Source: a virus
Virus record (IMG/VR): IMGVR_UViG_3300036719_002747
Location: 1-21,135 of that record
DNA: 21,135 nucleotides
Strand: one strand, 5' to 3'
The number at the start of each line of letters is the position of its first letter. The first letter of the stretch is position 1. The translations under genes were made by a program, and so were the position numbers. Positions 12,426 through 18,534 of this stretch are shown here, piece by piece. Below the pieces are notes generated by a model. The model searched no databases and was not told the DNA's origin. It was given only the letters and a program-made list of their open reading frames with translations.

Positions 12426-13622
12426 CTACTGCGCCGGTTGGCAAACGTGCAGATCCCACCAGCGGCTATCACGAGTGGTGAACGTCAGGACACCCGGCTG
12501 CGAAGTGGCGCCACCGATCTCGGCGTACCAGCGACTCCCACCGTCCATTGCCGGGCACTGAAAGAGCCAGCGGCCGGACGCAACTTCCTCCACCCTCAGA
12601 TGGTGCCGGTGACCAACGACAAGCACGTCGCCAAGATCGGCGTCACCCCACCGGGTAAACGAAACCTCTCGCCACCAGTTACGCAGTTTATCGGCCGACC
12701 CGCGCTGCTGATCGCCGTGAGCGAGCAGCACGTTCGTCCCACAGATCGGCACGAGTGAGACCAGCGTGTCGCGTGGGATCACAAACTCAATGTGCGCACC
12801 CCACTCGGACTCGGCGCACACCTCGGCCAGTCCTTCCACCACGTCAACATCGGCGTTGTCCTCAAACGTCGTGTCGACTTTCTGGTTGCGGCGACCGTGG
12901 TTGCCGGGGATACCGACAACGGTGATGTGCTGGAACAGCGGGACTAGCCGCTTCAGCCATGCCAGCAGGATGCGGCGAGCCACACGAACCTGTCCGGACA
13001 GGTCCAGATCAACGGTGAACGGCTGCGCCGGGTACTGGCCGAACACGCCTTCCACAAGGTCGCCGAGCGCCGGGATCAACAGATGGGTGGCCCCATGTTT
13101 GACGGCGTGCTTGGCGCGTGCCTCAATGTCATCCAGCACATCAAGCAGCCGTTCCGCCGCTGCCGCACTCCCACCCTCTCCGCCAATCTGCCAGTCGGTG
13201 GCGACAACAACAAAGCACGAACCCGGTTCGTCGGTGACCGGCTTTCGGCGTGGCTTCCACCGCTTCACTTGTTTGAGCAGGTCAACCACATCAACGTCAC
13301 TGGTTGTGCGACGACGGATGGCCGCCTTGTATTGGCGGTAGATCGTAGCCTCACCACCAGCGGTCGGCCCCTCCCACGCGTTGACGCGCAGGGTCGCCTC
13401 GTCGACCACCCACTCGTCGGGCGACAGACCCCAATGAGCGAAGATGGCGGCCCAGTCAGGGGTGGCGTCGTTGGCGCACGTGCCGGTGACAAGTTCGCCG
13501 GTGTGCTGATCGACCTGCGTGAACCGCGGTGGTTCCTGCGGAGTCCGGCGGTTCGCGTCCGCCCGGCCGCTCGGTTCGTTACGGGTAATGGCCTGCTCTA
13601 CACCACGGACGAACTCACCCAT
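12426..13622 (-). CDS. calcineurin-like metallophosphoesterase
   Basis: A 398-residue protein of a family common in actinophages. An N-terminal helical part (about residues 50-130, PDWAAIFAHWGL, then IYRQYKAAIRRRT) precedes the phosphoesterase domain: metal ligands in ATDWQIGG (Asp143), ALGDLVEG (GD 187-188), GIPGNHGR (GNH 240-242), an AHGDQQ block (His302) and VVGHRHHLR (about 337-341), followed by a QCPAMDGGS end. Members hydrolyse phosphomonoesters or phosphodiesters of nucleotides or DNA; the substrate is unknown here. Its ATG overlaps the stop of the upstream HTH gene by 8 bases, so the pair is probably co-expressed. Confidence 0.85.
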   Translation of the reverse strand: MGEFVRGVEQAITRNEPSGRADANRRTPQEPPRFTQVDQHTGELVTGTCANDATPDWAAIFAHWGLSPDEWVVDEATLRVNAWEGPTAGGEATIYRQYKAAIRRRTTSDVDVVDLLKQVKRWKPRRKPVTDEPGSCFVVVATDWQIGGEGGSAAAAERLLDVLDDIEARAKHAVKHGATHLLIPALGDLVEGVFGQYPAQPFTVDLDLSGQVRVARRILLAWLKRLVPLFQHITVVGIPGNHGRRNQKVDTTFEDNADVDVVEGLAEVCAESEWGAHIEFVIPRDTLVSLVPICGTNVLLAHGDQQRGSADKLRNWWREVSFTRWGDADLGDVLVVGHRHHLRVEEVASGRWLFQCPAMDGGSRWYAEIGGATSQPGVLTFTTRDSRWWDLHVCQPAQ

Positions 13623-13914
13623 CGGTACCCGCCTTGGTCTGATAGCCGTGCTTGGTATGGAAGCCGTAGCAGACACACCTCTCGTTCCGATGCCGTCTGA
13701 TACTCATGTAACTCGGGGCCTCCAACCCGGCGTCAACCAGACGGCGCACAAGCCACGTGTGTGCGATCTCGTTGACGGGGCGGGACAGCAACTCGTTGAA
13801 CAGGTCTTTGTCGTCGCTGTCCATCAAATCGGTTAGGCGCGCCACGATGCAGCGACCTTCGGTCGTTGTGCGGTGTTCGTCATTCCGATGCACGGCATCG
13901 CTGAAAGCGCCCAC
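13615..13914 (-). CDS. HTH-type protein paired with phosphoesterase
   Basis: A 99-residue protein whose core (DKDLFNELLSRPVNEIAHTWLVRRLVDAGLEAPSYMSIRRHR, about residues 35-76, read in separate segments) follows a pattern seen in actinophages where a small helix-turn-helix protein precedes the metallophosphoesterase. SIRRHRNERCVC marks the recognition helix end. The GTG start has a TACAGT element 8 bases upstream and no ribosome binding site. Co-expression with the phosphoesterase is certain from the 8-base overlap. It probably binds DNA. Confidence 0.7.
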   Translation of the reverse strand: MGAFSDAVHRNDEHRTTTEGRCIVARLTDLMDSDDKDLFNELLSRPVNEIAHTWLVRRLVDAGLEAPSYMSIRRHRNERCVCYGFHTKHGYQTKAGTDG

Positions 13915-13922
13915 GGCAAAAG

Positions 13923-13928
13923 ACTGTA
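13923..13928 (-). promoter_or_regulatory. possible -10 for gene at 13914
   Basis: On the minus strand TACAGT ends 8 bases before the GTG start, a slightly longer gap than the other leaderless sites. Confidence 0.35.
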
Positions 13929-13945
13929 GTCGACTCAGGCTGCTA

Positions 13946-14218
13946 TTACGAGAGCCTGCGTCGGCGAACGACGTTCACCTTTGGGATATTGATGCCACCA
14001 CCAACCACCTCGCCGTAAACATCGGACGTAACGAGCCTGACGTGATCGGCGGTTTCTGCGGTTTCCGGCAGCAGGAACCCAACTGATTGGACCACTACAC
14101 GATCAACCCCGACCTCGTGTTCGGGCATCCAATGCGGTGCGCTGTCGTGAGCGTCGAACCACTCAATCAGATAGACCGGTCGTCGCGGCTCGGGCTTGGT
14201 GACCTTGGGCTTTGCCAT
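13946..14218 (-). CDS. small phage protein, 90 aa
   Basis: The ATG lies one base after the stop of the membrane protein gene. After a basic, proline-rich start the protein has YLIEWFDAH (about residues 15-23), HWMPEHEVG, SVGFLLPETAETADHVRL (about 44-61) and INIPKVNVVRRRRL at the end. This order (an IEWxDA start, a central SVG strand, an IPK end) is typical of a widespread small siphophage protein of unknown function. The C-terminal basic run may bind nucleic acid. Longer readings upstream are out of place because they overlap the membrane gene. Confidence 0.7.
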   Translation of the reverse strand: MAKPKVTKPEPRRPVYLIEWFDAHDSAPHWMPEHEVGVDRVVVQSVGFLLPETAETADHVRLVTSDVYGEVVGGGINIPKVNVVRRRRLS

Positions 14219-14219
14219 G

Positions 14220-14648
14220 TCAGCCGTTGCACTCGTTGACGAACGCTGCCGGATCGGCCACAGAAAGTCTAATGGCTTCACCGTAGGTGGCCGTCGTTCG
14301 ATCCACTTGCGTTGCGGCAGCAACCAGTTCACGGCGAGCGAGAGCAGCGCCGAGTCGCGCAGTCTCATCTTGTGGGTTGTCGACGAGCCGGTTTGTTGCT
14401 TCATCAAGCGCCGCCTCCGCACTCAGGAACTGGCTGATCGCATCGTCAACAGGGACTCTTGCCTCGGATCGGCAAGCAACGATCTGGCTTGCCAACTTCG
14501 CGTCCTCGGCGTCGTCGGCGGCGGAGAACAACTGGATGATCGCTACGACTGCCAGTGACAGCGTGAACAGCGTGACAACGAATGTGGCAAGGCCGACGAC
14601 CTTTAGCCCCTTCTCTACGGTGGCTCCGGCGAATCGAACAGTTCTCAT
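14220..14648 (-). CDS. membrane protein with N-terminal TM and helical domain
   Basis: A 142-residue protein with one strong transmembrane segment (about residues 17-42, VVGLATFVVTLFTLSLAVVAI) and a long Ala- and charge-rich helical region after it, likely coiled coil. The short basic N-terminus suggests N-in topology with the helical domain outside. Start ATG overlaps the upstream stop (ATGA, 14645-14648). Together with the small membrane protein upstream it could form a lysis accessory pair, but no family is recognised. Confidence 0.75.
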   Translation of the reverse strand: MRTVRFAGATVEKGLKVVGLATFVVTLFTLSLAVVAIIQLFSAADDAEDAKLASQIVACRSEARVPVDDAISQFLSAEAALDEATNRLVDNPQDETARLGAALARRELVAAATQVDRTTATYGEAIRLSVADPAAFVNECNG

Positions 14649-14845
14649 CGTGACACCATCAGGTTCAGGGCGAGTAGAATCGCAGCGGTTGTGGTCGACA
14701 CAAGGATGCCGACAAGGATGCCGAGCATCTTGCCGAGCCGGTCATCCAGATTCTTCAGTTCCAGTTCGTGGTCGTCTAGGTCATGCTCGGCGAGCAGTAG
14801 ACGGATATCGACGGCCAGCGGCTGACGTTCTGAGGATCGGCTCAT
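14645..14845 (-). CDS. XhlA-like small membrane protein
   Basis: A 66-residue protein with a charged coiled-coil stretch (about residues 22-38, EHDLDDHELELKNLDDRLG) followed by one C-terminal membrane helix (about 40-62). This is the plan of haemolysin XhlA-type proteins, which assist holin lysis in some phages. The ATG has a GGAG site 7 bases upstream, and a TACTAT -10 lies about 30 bases upstream. The call rests on topology only; a different role is possible. Confidence 0.65.
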   Translation of the reverse strand: MSRSSERQPLAVDIRLLLAEHDLDDHELELKNLDDRLGKMLGILVGILVSTTTAAILLALNLMVSR

Positions 14846-14876
14846 CAGTGGCTCCGTGTCGACTCTCCCTCCCCTG

Positions 14877-14882
14877 ATAGTA
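14877..14882 (-). promoter_or_regulatory. probable promoter -10 of the membrane-protein operon
   Basis: On the minus strand TACTAT, the same hexamer as at 12409, is followed by about 30 bases of leader containing the GGAG site of the XhlA-like gene. It probably drives 14845 to 13946. Confidence 0.45.
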
Positions 14883-14895
14883 AGAGCCGTTCGGT

Positions 14896-15102
14896 TCAGG
14901 TGCTATGGATCGCAGGCATGTCGACGACACCGGTCGGCATCCAATTGCCACGGGGGTGTCCTGCCTCATGGAACCACCACAACACAAACTGGATCGCCTC
15001 AACCATGTCCACGCCACGGCGTTCGGCCACGATCCACGCCTCGGCACTGAAGTCGTCGGTGACGAGATCAGCGCAGGCTTCGCACACTGATGGCGTCTGC
15101 AT
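14896..15102 (-). CDS. small CxxC protein, 68 aa
   Basis: The ATG at 15102 overlaps the upstream gene by 35 bases; a GTG at 15114 is an alternative start. The protein has CEAC near the N-terminus (about residues 7-10), an Ala/Trp-rich helix (AEAWIVAERRG), then VEAIQFVLWWFHEAGHP (about 34-50) where His residues could complete a metal site with the CxxC. Small size and a zinc-like pattern suggest a binding protein; function unknown. Confidence 0.6.
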   Translation of the reverse strand: MQTPSVCEACADLVTDDFSAEAWIVAERRGVDMVEAIQFVLWWFHEAGHPRGNWMPTGVVDMPAIHST

Positions 15103-15244
15103 CACGATGCTCACGTCGGTGGTGCTCCCGGGCTAGTGCCGCAGCCACCGGCGAGTCGACTGGTTGGCCGTATTCTGACCAAGATGCAAGCACGTAACTC
15201 AGGCATGTTGCGCAGGTCACATCGGTCAAGTACCGCCACGGCAT
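15068..15244 (-). CDS. small CxxC protein, 58 aa, leaderless
   Basis: A gene of 58 codons starting with ATG 6 bases after a TATGTT -10. The protein begins MPWRYLTDVTCATC, has a helical stretch (VLASWSEYG) and a His/Arg-rich C-terminal half (about residues 38-50). Cys11 and Cys14 with downstream His residues may bind a metal. It overlaps the next gene by 35 bases in a different frame. Moderately secure because of the promoter and the zinc pattern. Confidence 0.6.
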   Translation of the reverse strand: MPWRYLTDVTCATCLSYVLASWSEYGQPVDSPVAAALAREHHRREHRDADAISVRSLR

Positions 15245-15250
15245 CACGCC

Positions 15251-15256
15251 AACATA
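15251..15256 (-). promoter_or_regulatory. -10 for leaderless gene at 15244
   Basis: On the minus strand TATGTT ends 6 bases before the ATG. The flanking sequence has no extended -10. Confidence 0.5.
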
Positions 15257-15269
15257 CCCGTGTCACGGG

Positions 15270-15635
15270 TCAGTCGGGGAGAGTGGCGTACCCCATCATG
15301 TGCTGCCAAGTCTCAAAGTCCCAGTGGCCGTCGGGGAACAACTCTGCCCCGAAGTAATCCCAGTGCAACCGCATTGGCAAGCCGGTGAAGCCGGGCGGGT
15401 CCAACGTCCCGTCATCGTCCGGATACACCTTCACCCACTCGTTAGTCAGAGCGATACCGGTCGCAATCGCGTCCTGTCCAGCCTGCCGGGCGAAGATGAG
15501 CGCCAACACCCCATCAAGGACGCGACGGTCGGCAAACGCCACACACACATCGTGGAGCATCCGCCGGTACGTTGCGTCGGCAAACGACCGGCAGATCGAC
15601 TCAATAGTCTCAGCGACCGACGCGTCCCCGCTCAC
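15270..15635 (-). CDS. hypothetical protein after ClpP-like protease, 121 aa
   Basis: The GTG start lies inside the protease stop (GTGA, 15632-15635). The protein is helical in its first 65 residues (SICRSFADATYRRMLHDV, VLDGVLALIFARQAGQD) and ends in an aromatic, Asp-rich segment (GHWDFETWQHMMGY, about 102-115). Translational coupling suggests that it works with the protease. No family is recognised. The extension to 15707 lies inside the protease gene and is rejected. Confidence 0.7.
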   Translation of the reverse strand: MSGDASVAETIESICRSFADATYRRMLHDVCVAFADRRVLDGVLALIFARQAGQDAIATGIALTNEWVKVYPDDDGTLDPPGFTGLPMRLHWDYFGAELFPDGHWDFETWQHMMGYATLPD

Positions 15636-16378
15636 AGCAGGTCGGCCTCGGTTCCCAGCCGGTCGAAGAACCCGTACTTGTCCACGGCCTCGTCGGCAAG
15701 CATCCACCAGTCCTTGCGTGACCAGCGGCCAATCAACTGCTTTGCAGACAGAGTGGACCGGGCAGCGATCAGTTCGGCAAATCGCTTCTCAATCATCCGC
15801 ACCCACTCGGTGCGATCCTCAACCTCGCTGGTCTTACCGCCAGCCATGAACGCTGCCTCGTGCAGCATGAACGAGGCGTTCGGCATGATGATCCGCTGAT
15901 CGCCCGCCTGCGACAAGATGGCGCCCATTGAAGCGGCCATCCCGGTGACGACAGTTGTGACGAGCACGCCGGATGCACTGAGTGACCGGATCGTGTCATA
16001 CAAAGCGACGCCATCAGTGACGGAGCCGCCGGGCGAATTGATGACGACCTTGAACGTCCCAGCCTCTGGATTGACTCGCCGCCAGATCGTGATGGCGTCC
16101 ATCGCCTTGCCGACAGTGCCATCGTTGATTGCGCCGAACAGCCGGTAGGTCGACCGGTGAGTGTCAGCCGACAGTTCAACCTGTCGCTTCCACCGCTCCC
16201 GTTCGGTCGACATTTCTACCTGTTCGGCAGCGTGGGCTGCCGCCTTTGCTTCGGCGGCGGAACGGGCGGCCTCATGTCGGTTGCGTTCTGCTTCGGCCTG
16301 CAACTTCGCGGCCTCAGCCTCAAACTTGGTGGCCTGCGCCAGTTTCAGGATGAGATCAGCGTCCTCAGTTGATGCCAT
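15632..16378 (-). CDS. ClpP-like serine protease with N-terminal coiled coil
   Basis: Residues about 8-68 are an Ala/Glu/Arg-rich helix, probably coiled coil. From about 72 the ClpP (S14) fold is clear: NSPGGSV (114-120, oxyanion strand), TGMAASMGA with nucleophile Ser150, FMLHEA with His173, and SRKDWWML with Asp223, followed by DEAVDKYGFFD. All three catalytic residues align in spacing with ClpP. In phages, ClpP-like proteases usually cut scaffold or capsid proteins during head maturation. A capsid-like gene lies about 0.8 kb upstream on the same strand, which fits, though the two are separated by the holin and other genes. The ATG has a TAGTCT element 6 bases upstream, but the TAG is the upstream stop. 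Confidence 0.85.
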   Translation of the reverse strand: MASTEDADLILKLAQATKFEAEAAKLQAEAERNRHEAARSAAEAKAAAHAAEQVEMSTERERWKRQVELSADTHRSTYRLFGAINDGTVGKAMDAITIWRRVNPEAGTFKVVINSPGGSVTDGVALYDTIRSLSASGVLVTTVVTGMAASMGAILSQAGDQRIIMPNASFMLHEAAFMAGGKTSEVEDRTEWVRMIEKRFAELIAARSTLSAKQLIGRWSRKDWWMLADEAVDKYGFFDRLGTEADLL

Positions 16379-16384
16379 TCCGGC

Positions 16385-16390
16385 AGACTA
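16385..16390 (-). promoter_or_regulatory. possible -10 for ClpP-like gene
   Basis: On the minus strand TAGTCT ends 6 bases before the ATG. The TAG doubles as the stop of the 47-residue gene upstream, so it may be coincidental. Confidence 0.3.
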
Positions 16391-16531
16391 CTGTCCGGCC
16401 GGTTCCAACTGGTACGTCGTCACGACCGCACCCTGCGAACGCAAGTACGCAGCCCATGCCATCACGGCCTGTTCTGAGCCGCGACGGTAGAAGTGACGGT
16501 TCAGTTCATCCGTCCATTCGACCGCCCACAT
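16388..16531 (-). CDS. small hypothetical protein, 47 aa, leaderless
   Basis: A 47-residue protein (MWAVEWTDELNRHFY...) that starts 6 bases after a TAGGGT -10 with an upstream TGA. It has a beta-helix-beta look (an opening WAVEW strand, helix AVMAWAAYLRSQG, closing AVVTTYQLE strand), similar to many tiny actinophage proteins. It reads divergently from the DUF1360 gene, their starts only 32 bases apart. No function is known. Confidence 0.65.
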   Translation of the reverse strand: MWAVEWTDELNRHFYRRGSEQAVMAWAAYLRSQGAVVTTYQLEPAGQ

Positions 16532-16537
16532 GGCATC

Positions 16538-16546
16538 ACCCTATCA
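16538..16546 (-). promoter_or_regulatory. extended -10 for leaderless gene at 16531
   Basis: On the minus strand TGA-TAGGGT ends 6 bases before the ATG. It faces the plus-strand -10 at 16552. Confidence 0.55.
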
Positions 16547-16551
16547 GGGGC

Positions 16552-16557
16552 TATGCT
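16552..16557 (+). promoter_or_regulatory. -10 for leaderless DUF1360 gene
   Basis: TATGCT in the context GGCTATGCT ends 6 bases before the ATG at 16564. The same nonamer precedes the plus-strand gene at 2406. Confidence 0.55.
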
Positions 16558-16563
16558 CACGGC

Positions 16564-16905
16564 ATGGGAATGACTGCGTTCACGTTTGTCCTGCTCGCAC
16601 TTGCGATCTACCGGGTCATCCGCCTGTGGTTGGACGACACGATCACGATGCGTCTGCATGATGCGGTGATGAGCCGCATCACAAACAACGGGTTGGCGTT
16701 CAGCGGGTGGCGCTGGTGGCTGAGTGAACTCCTGTCGTGCCAGTGGTGCCTCGGCATCTGGGCAGGGTTCGCGACTGCGATCGCCTACGGGCTGTGGGCG
16801 GACACGCTGACGGTGCCGGGCGTGCTCGTCGTGGGGCTGGCGTTGGCGGCCGCCCAGTCAATCATCCACGTTGTCATGGGGGCGTTCGACCCCGACGACG
16901 ATTAG
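16564..16905 (+). CDS. DUF1360-type membrane protein
   Basis: A 113-residue membrane protein recognisable as DUF1360: an N-terminal membrane helix (about residues 5-20, FTFVLLALAIYRVIRL), an amphipathic middle (LRDAV-like LHDAVMSRI), then the hallmark LLSCQWCLGIW (about 56-66) entering a second membrane region, and a third hydrophobic run (VPGVLVVGLALAAAQSIIH, about 81-99), ending acidic. The family occurs in phages and Gram-positive bacteria; its role is not known, and a lysis or envelope function is a guess. It begins leaderless and its TAG stop shares TTAG with the stop of the convergent holin gene. Confidence 0.8.
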   Translation: MGMTAFTFVLLALAIYRVIRLWLDDTITMRLHDAVMSRITNNGLAFSGWRWWLSELLSCQWCLGIWAGFATAIAYGLWADTLTVPGVLVVGLALAAAQSIIHVVMGAFDPDDD

Positions 16906-17189
16906 TCCCAGATGCTTGGGTAGCCGTCATCCTCGCTGGGCGTTGCGGGCGGTTTGATGACGCTGGCCGAGTCGGACGGCCCGATGCCCTTGGTCAGCAG
17001 CGCGAGCACAAAGGTGCCGGTGGCTGCGAGTGCAGCGACGGCGGCACGCTGGGCAAGGTCGGCGTTGGCAAGGTCGGCCAGCACTGTCCCGTCGCTTACC
17101 GGGCCGATAGCGGTCAGGTAGGTGACGAGGAACGTGCTGATGAACGTCCGGGCGACCCGCTCGGCTACGTCTTTCCAGTAGGCATCCAT
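16902..17189 (-). CDS. r1t-type holin
   Basis: A 95-residue protein with two membrane segments: about residues 12-30 (ARTFISTFLVTYLTAIG) and about 48-66 (AAVAALAATGTFVLALLTK), joined by a short loop, with an N-terminal amphipathic helix containing RVARTF. The N-terminus, spacing and the DSAS motif after the second helix match r1t holins, which form the holes that let endolysin reach the cell wall. The ATG overlaps the stop of the capsid-like gene by 1 base (TGATG). The endolysin itself lies 12 kb away, which is unusual. Confidence 0.75.
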   Translation of the reverse strand: MDAYWKDVAERVARTFISTFLVTYLTAIGPVSDGTVLADLANADLAQRAAVAALAATGTFVLALLTKGIGPSDSASVIKPPATPSEDDGYPSIWD

Positions 17190-18040
17190 CAGATCGGCAG
17201 CGTCAAGATATCGGCGACCGTTGCGAACACTGGAGCAGTCGGGAACCTGTAAATGGCCTGCCGTTCTGCGTAGAACTCCACGAGGTTCTGCCGGGCGTAA
17301 GTGCCACCGAAGGTGTCGGTCCCGGTAACGGAGATCGGGCCGACACCAACCTCAACGGGACCGGTGATGTAGATGTAGAAAGAACCCGGGTCGGGTTCGC
17401 TGGAACCAACGGGGGCAGTATTTGTGTTGGTCGGGTAGCCGGGTCCGGGGATCACGGTGTGGCCGAGGATGGTCTCCAAGCGATTGCCGCTCCGGACAAC
17501 AAGGTTGTTGACAGTCAGTTCATGCAGTACGCCGATCGGAACGTGCAGCGTCCCCATCAGCCCGTTTGTCTCCACGGAGAACGCATCCAGCAGAACTGAC
17601 ACGGCAACAGCAAGCGACTGCGATCCGACAAACGCCGACAGGTCGGTGGCGGTGCTCTGAAGCGACGGGTTGCCGGTCACGGCGCCAGTCCACAGTTCCT
17701 GAGCAAGCAGATACGCCGTCTTAGCGTCCAGCGTGGCGGTGGCTTCAGCCCGGTACTCGGCCTCGTCGACCCGGCCGTGACAGCCGTGATGGGTGTAGAT
17801 CGCGACCGGGACGAACTCGCTGATGCTTTCGGTGTCGATATCGTCCTTAGTTGCCTCGGTGACGCAATCGACCTCCCACAGACCTGCGGTCATGGTGTGA
17901 ATGTCACGCGCGGCCAGCCCGGTGCGCCACCGCTCAAACGATGCAACCTCGGCAGGCAGTGGGTTGGCGCTCGTCAGCAGCGACACCTCCGGCGGAACCG
18001 GACGGATCGGTGATGCTGGTGCAGGTGCAGCGTTCGGCAT
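17189..18040 (-). CDS. virion structural protein, capsid-like candidate
   Basis: A 283-residue protein with a proline-rich start (about residues 1-20), PPEVSLLTSANPLP, then FERWRTGL, a central EYRAEATATLDAKTAYLLAQELWTGA motif (about 95-120, read in parts), and a strand-rich C-terminal half with NRLETILGHTVIPGPGYP (about 185-202) and GPVEVGVGPISV. I recall this pattern from a family of actinophage virion proteins found near the connector, possibly a capsid type. Its start is chosen at 18040, with GGGAG 6 bases upstream, rather than 18076, which lacks a ribosome binding site. A TATGCT -10 lies at 18072-18077. Exact role uncertain. Confidence 0.65.
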   Translation of the reverse strand: MPNAAPAPASPIRPVPPEVSLLTSANPLPAEVASFERWRTGLAARDIHTMTAGLWEVDCVTEATKDDIDTESISEFVPVAIYTHHGCHGRVDEAEYRAEATATLDAKTAYLLAQELWTGAVTGNPSLQSTATDLSAFVGSQSLAVAVSVLLDAFSVETNGLMGTLHVPIGVLHELTVNNLVVRSGNRLETILGHTVIPGPGYPTNTNTAPVGSSEPDPGSFYIYITGPVEVGVGPISVTGTDTFGGTYARQNLVEFYAERQAIYRFPTAPVFATVADILTLPI

Positions 18041-18071
18041 TAGTGCTCCCATGACGGCAACAGACGACTCC

Positions 18072-18077
18072 AGCATA
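18072..18077 (-). promoter_or_regulatory. probable -10 for capsid-like/holin unit
   Basis: On the minus strand TATGCT, the hexamer also used at 2394 and 16552, is followed by a leader of about 30 bases that carries GGGAG for the ATG at 18040. Confidence 0.4.
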
Positions 18078-18094
18078 GGCTGCGTCCGTGCCGC

Positions 18095-18298
18095 TTAGAC
18101 GGTGATGCCGCCTTTGCGAAGCCGAGTCTGCAAGTTGAACATGGTGCGGCGGCCGTTTCGTGGCGTGCCAGCGACCGTAATCATGGAGCCGTCCGGCAGT
18201 TTGAGCAGGAAGTGATTGCTCTTGGTGCGTTCCACGGTGACCCCAGCGGCCTCCGCTCGCTTTAGGATCTTCCGAATGTCTTTGTCGACGGCTGTCAT
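18095..18298 (-). CDS. orphan HicA-like protein, 67 aa
   Basis: A 67-residue basic protein with the HicA plan: helix (DKDIRKILKRAEAAG, about residues 6-20), strand VTVERTKSNHFLLKLPDG (about 21-37) with the His of the HicA motif at His30, strand MITVAG, then a turn and a helix near the C-terminus. HicA proteins are mRNA interferases in toxin-antitoxin systems, normally paired with HicB; no HicB is next to it. Phages also carry HicA-like proteins with no partner. The ATG has AAAGG 8 bases upstream, and an extended TGC-TACAAT promoter lies 26 bases upstream, so it has its own transcript. Confidence 0.7.
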   Translation of the reverse strand: MTAVDKDIRKILKRAEAAGVTVERTKSNHFLLKLPDGSMITVAGTPRNGRRTMFNLQTRLRKGGITV

Positions 18299-18323
18299 TT
18301 AGGGCCTTTCTTCAGTTGAACTG

Positions 18324-18332
18324 ATTGTAGCA
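18324..18332 (-). promoter_or_regulatory. extended -10 promoter of HicA-like gene
   Basis: On the minus strand TGC-TACAAT, one base from the consensus TATAAT, is the strongest -10 in the window. It is divergent to the promoter at 18343-18371. Confidence 0.65.
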
Positions 18333-18342
18333 GGTCATCAAT

Positions 18343-18371
18343 CTGACACGGGCGGCCTTCGCTGATACCCT
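18343..18371 (+). promoter_or_regulatory. complete sigma-70-type promoter for leaderless gene at 18379
   Basis: CTGACA (18343-18348) as -35, a 17-base spacer, and TACCCT (18366-18371) as -10 with a TGA extended element. The -10 ends 7 bases before the ATG at 18379. It is the only site here with a good -35. Confidence 0.65.
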
Positions 18372-18378
18372 CTGCACC

Positions 18379-18534
18379 ATGCCTTACCACCAAGCGGCTA
18401 TCGCCGCGCACCGACGAGGCAGCGCACACGACGGATGCGACTGCGGCCCACGACGAGAACCTGACGGCGACCGATGCGCCCGTTGTGGATGGCCGATCAT
18501 CCCCCAGCGGGCGAACCCTCAACCCACACCCTGA
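18379..18534 (+). CDS. small zinc-finger-like protein, 51 aa, leaderless
   Basis: A 51-residue plus-strand gene behind a good promoter. After a His/Arg-rich start come CDC (about residues 20-22) and CARCGWP (about 33-39), so four Cys could bind one zinc, followed by a Pro/Gln-rich tail. It overlaps the 3' end of the minus-strand gene at 18497 by 38 bases. A longer open frame on the minus strand (18295-18537) covers the same span but lacks a plausible start. The promoter is the main support; without it this gene would be doubtful. Confidence 0.55.
   Translation: MPYHQAAIAAHRRGSAHDGCDCGPRREPDGDRCARCGWPIIPQRANPQPTP

Noticed and set aside
12130-12459. Longer start (12459) for the small HTH gene
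   Set aside because: It would overlap the phosphoesterase gene and pass through the TGC-TACTAT promoter; the ATG at 12402 fits the leaderless spacing.
13083-13700. Plus-strand open frame of 205 codons
   Set aside because: Antisense to the phosphoesterase and HTH genes, which carry clear motifs.
16902-18040. Reading the window as a prophage with integration genes or an attachment site
   Set aside because: No integrase, excisionase, tRNA or att-like repeat is visible in the window, so lysogeny cannot be supported from this sequence.
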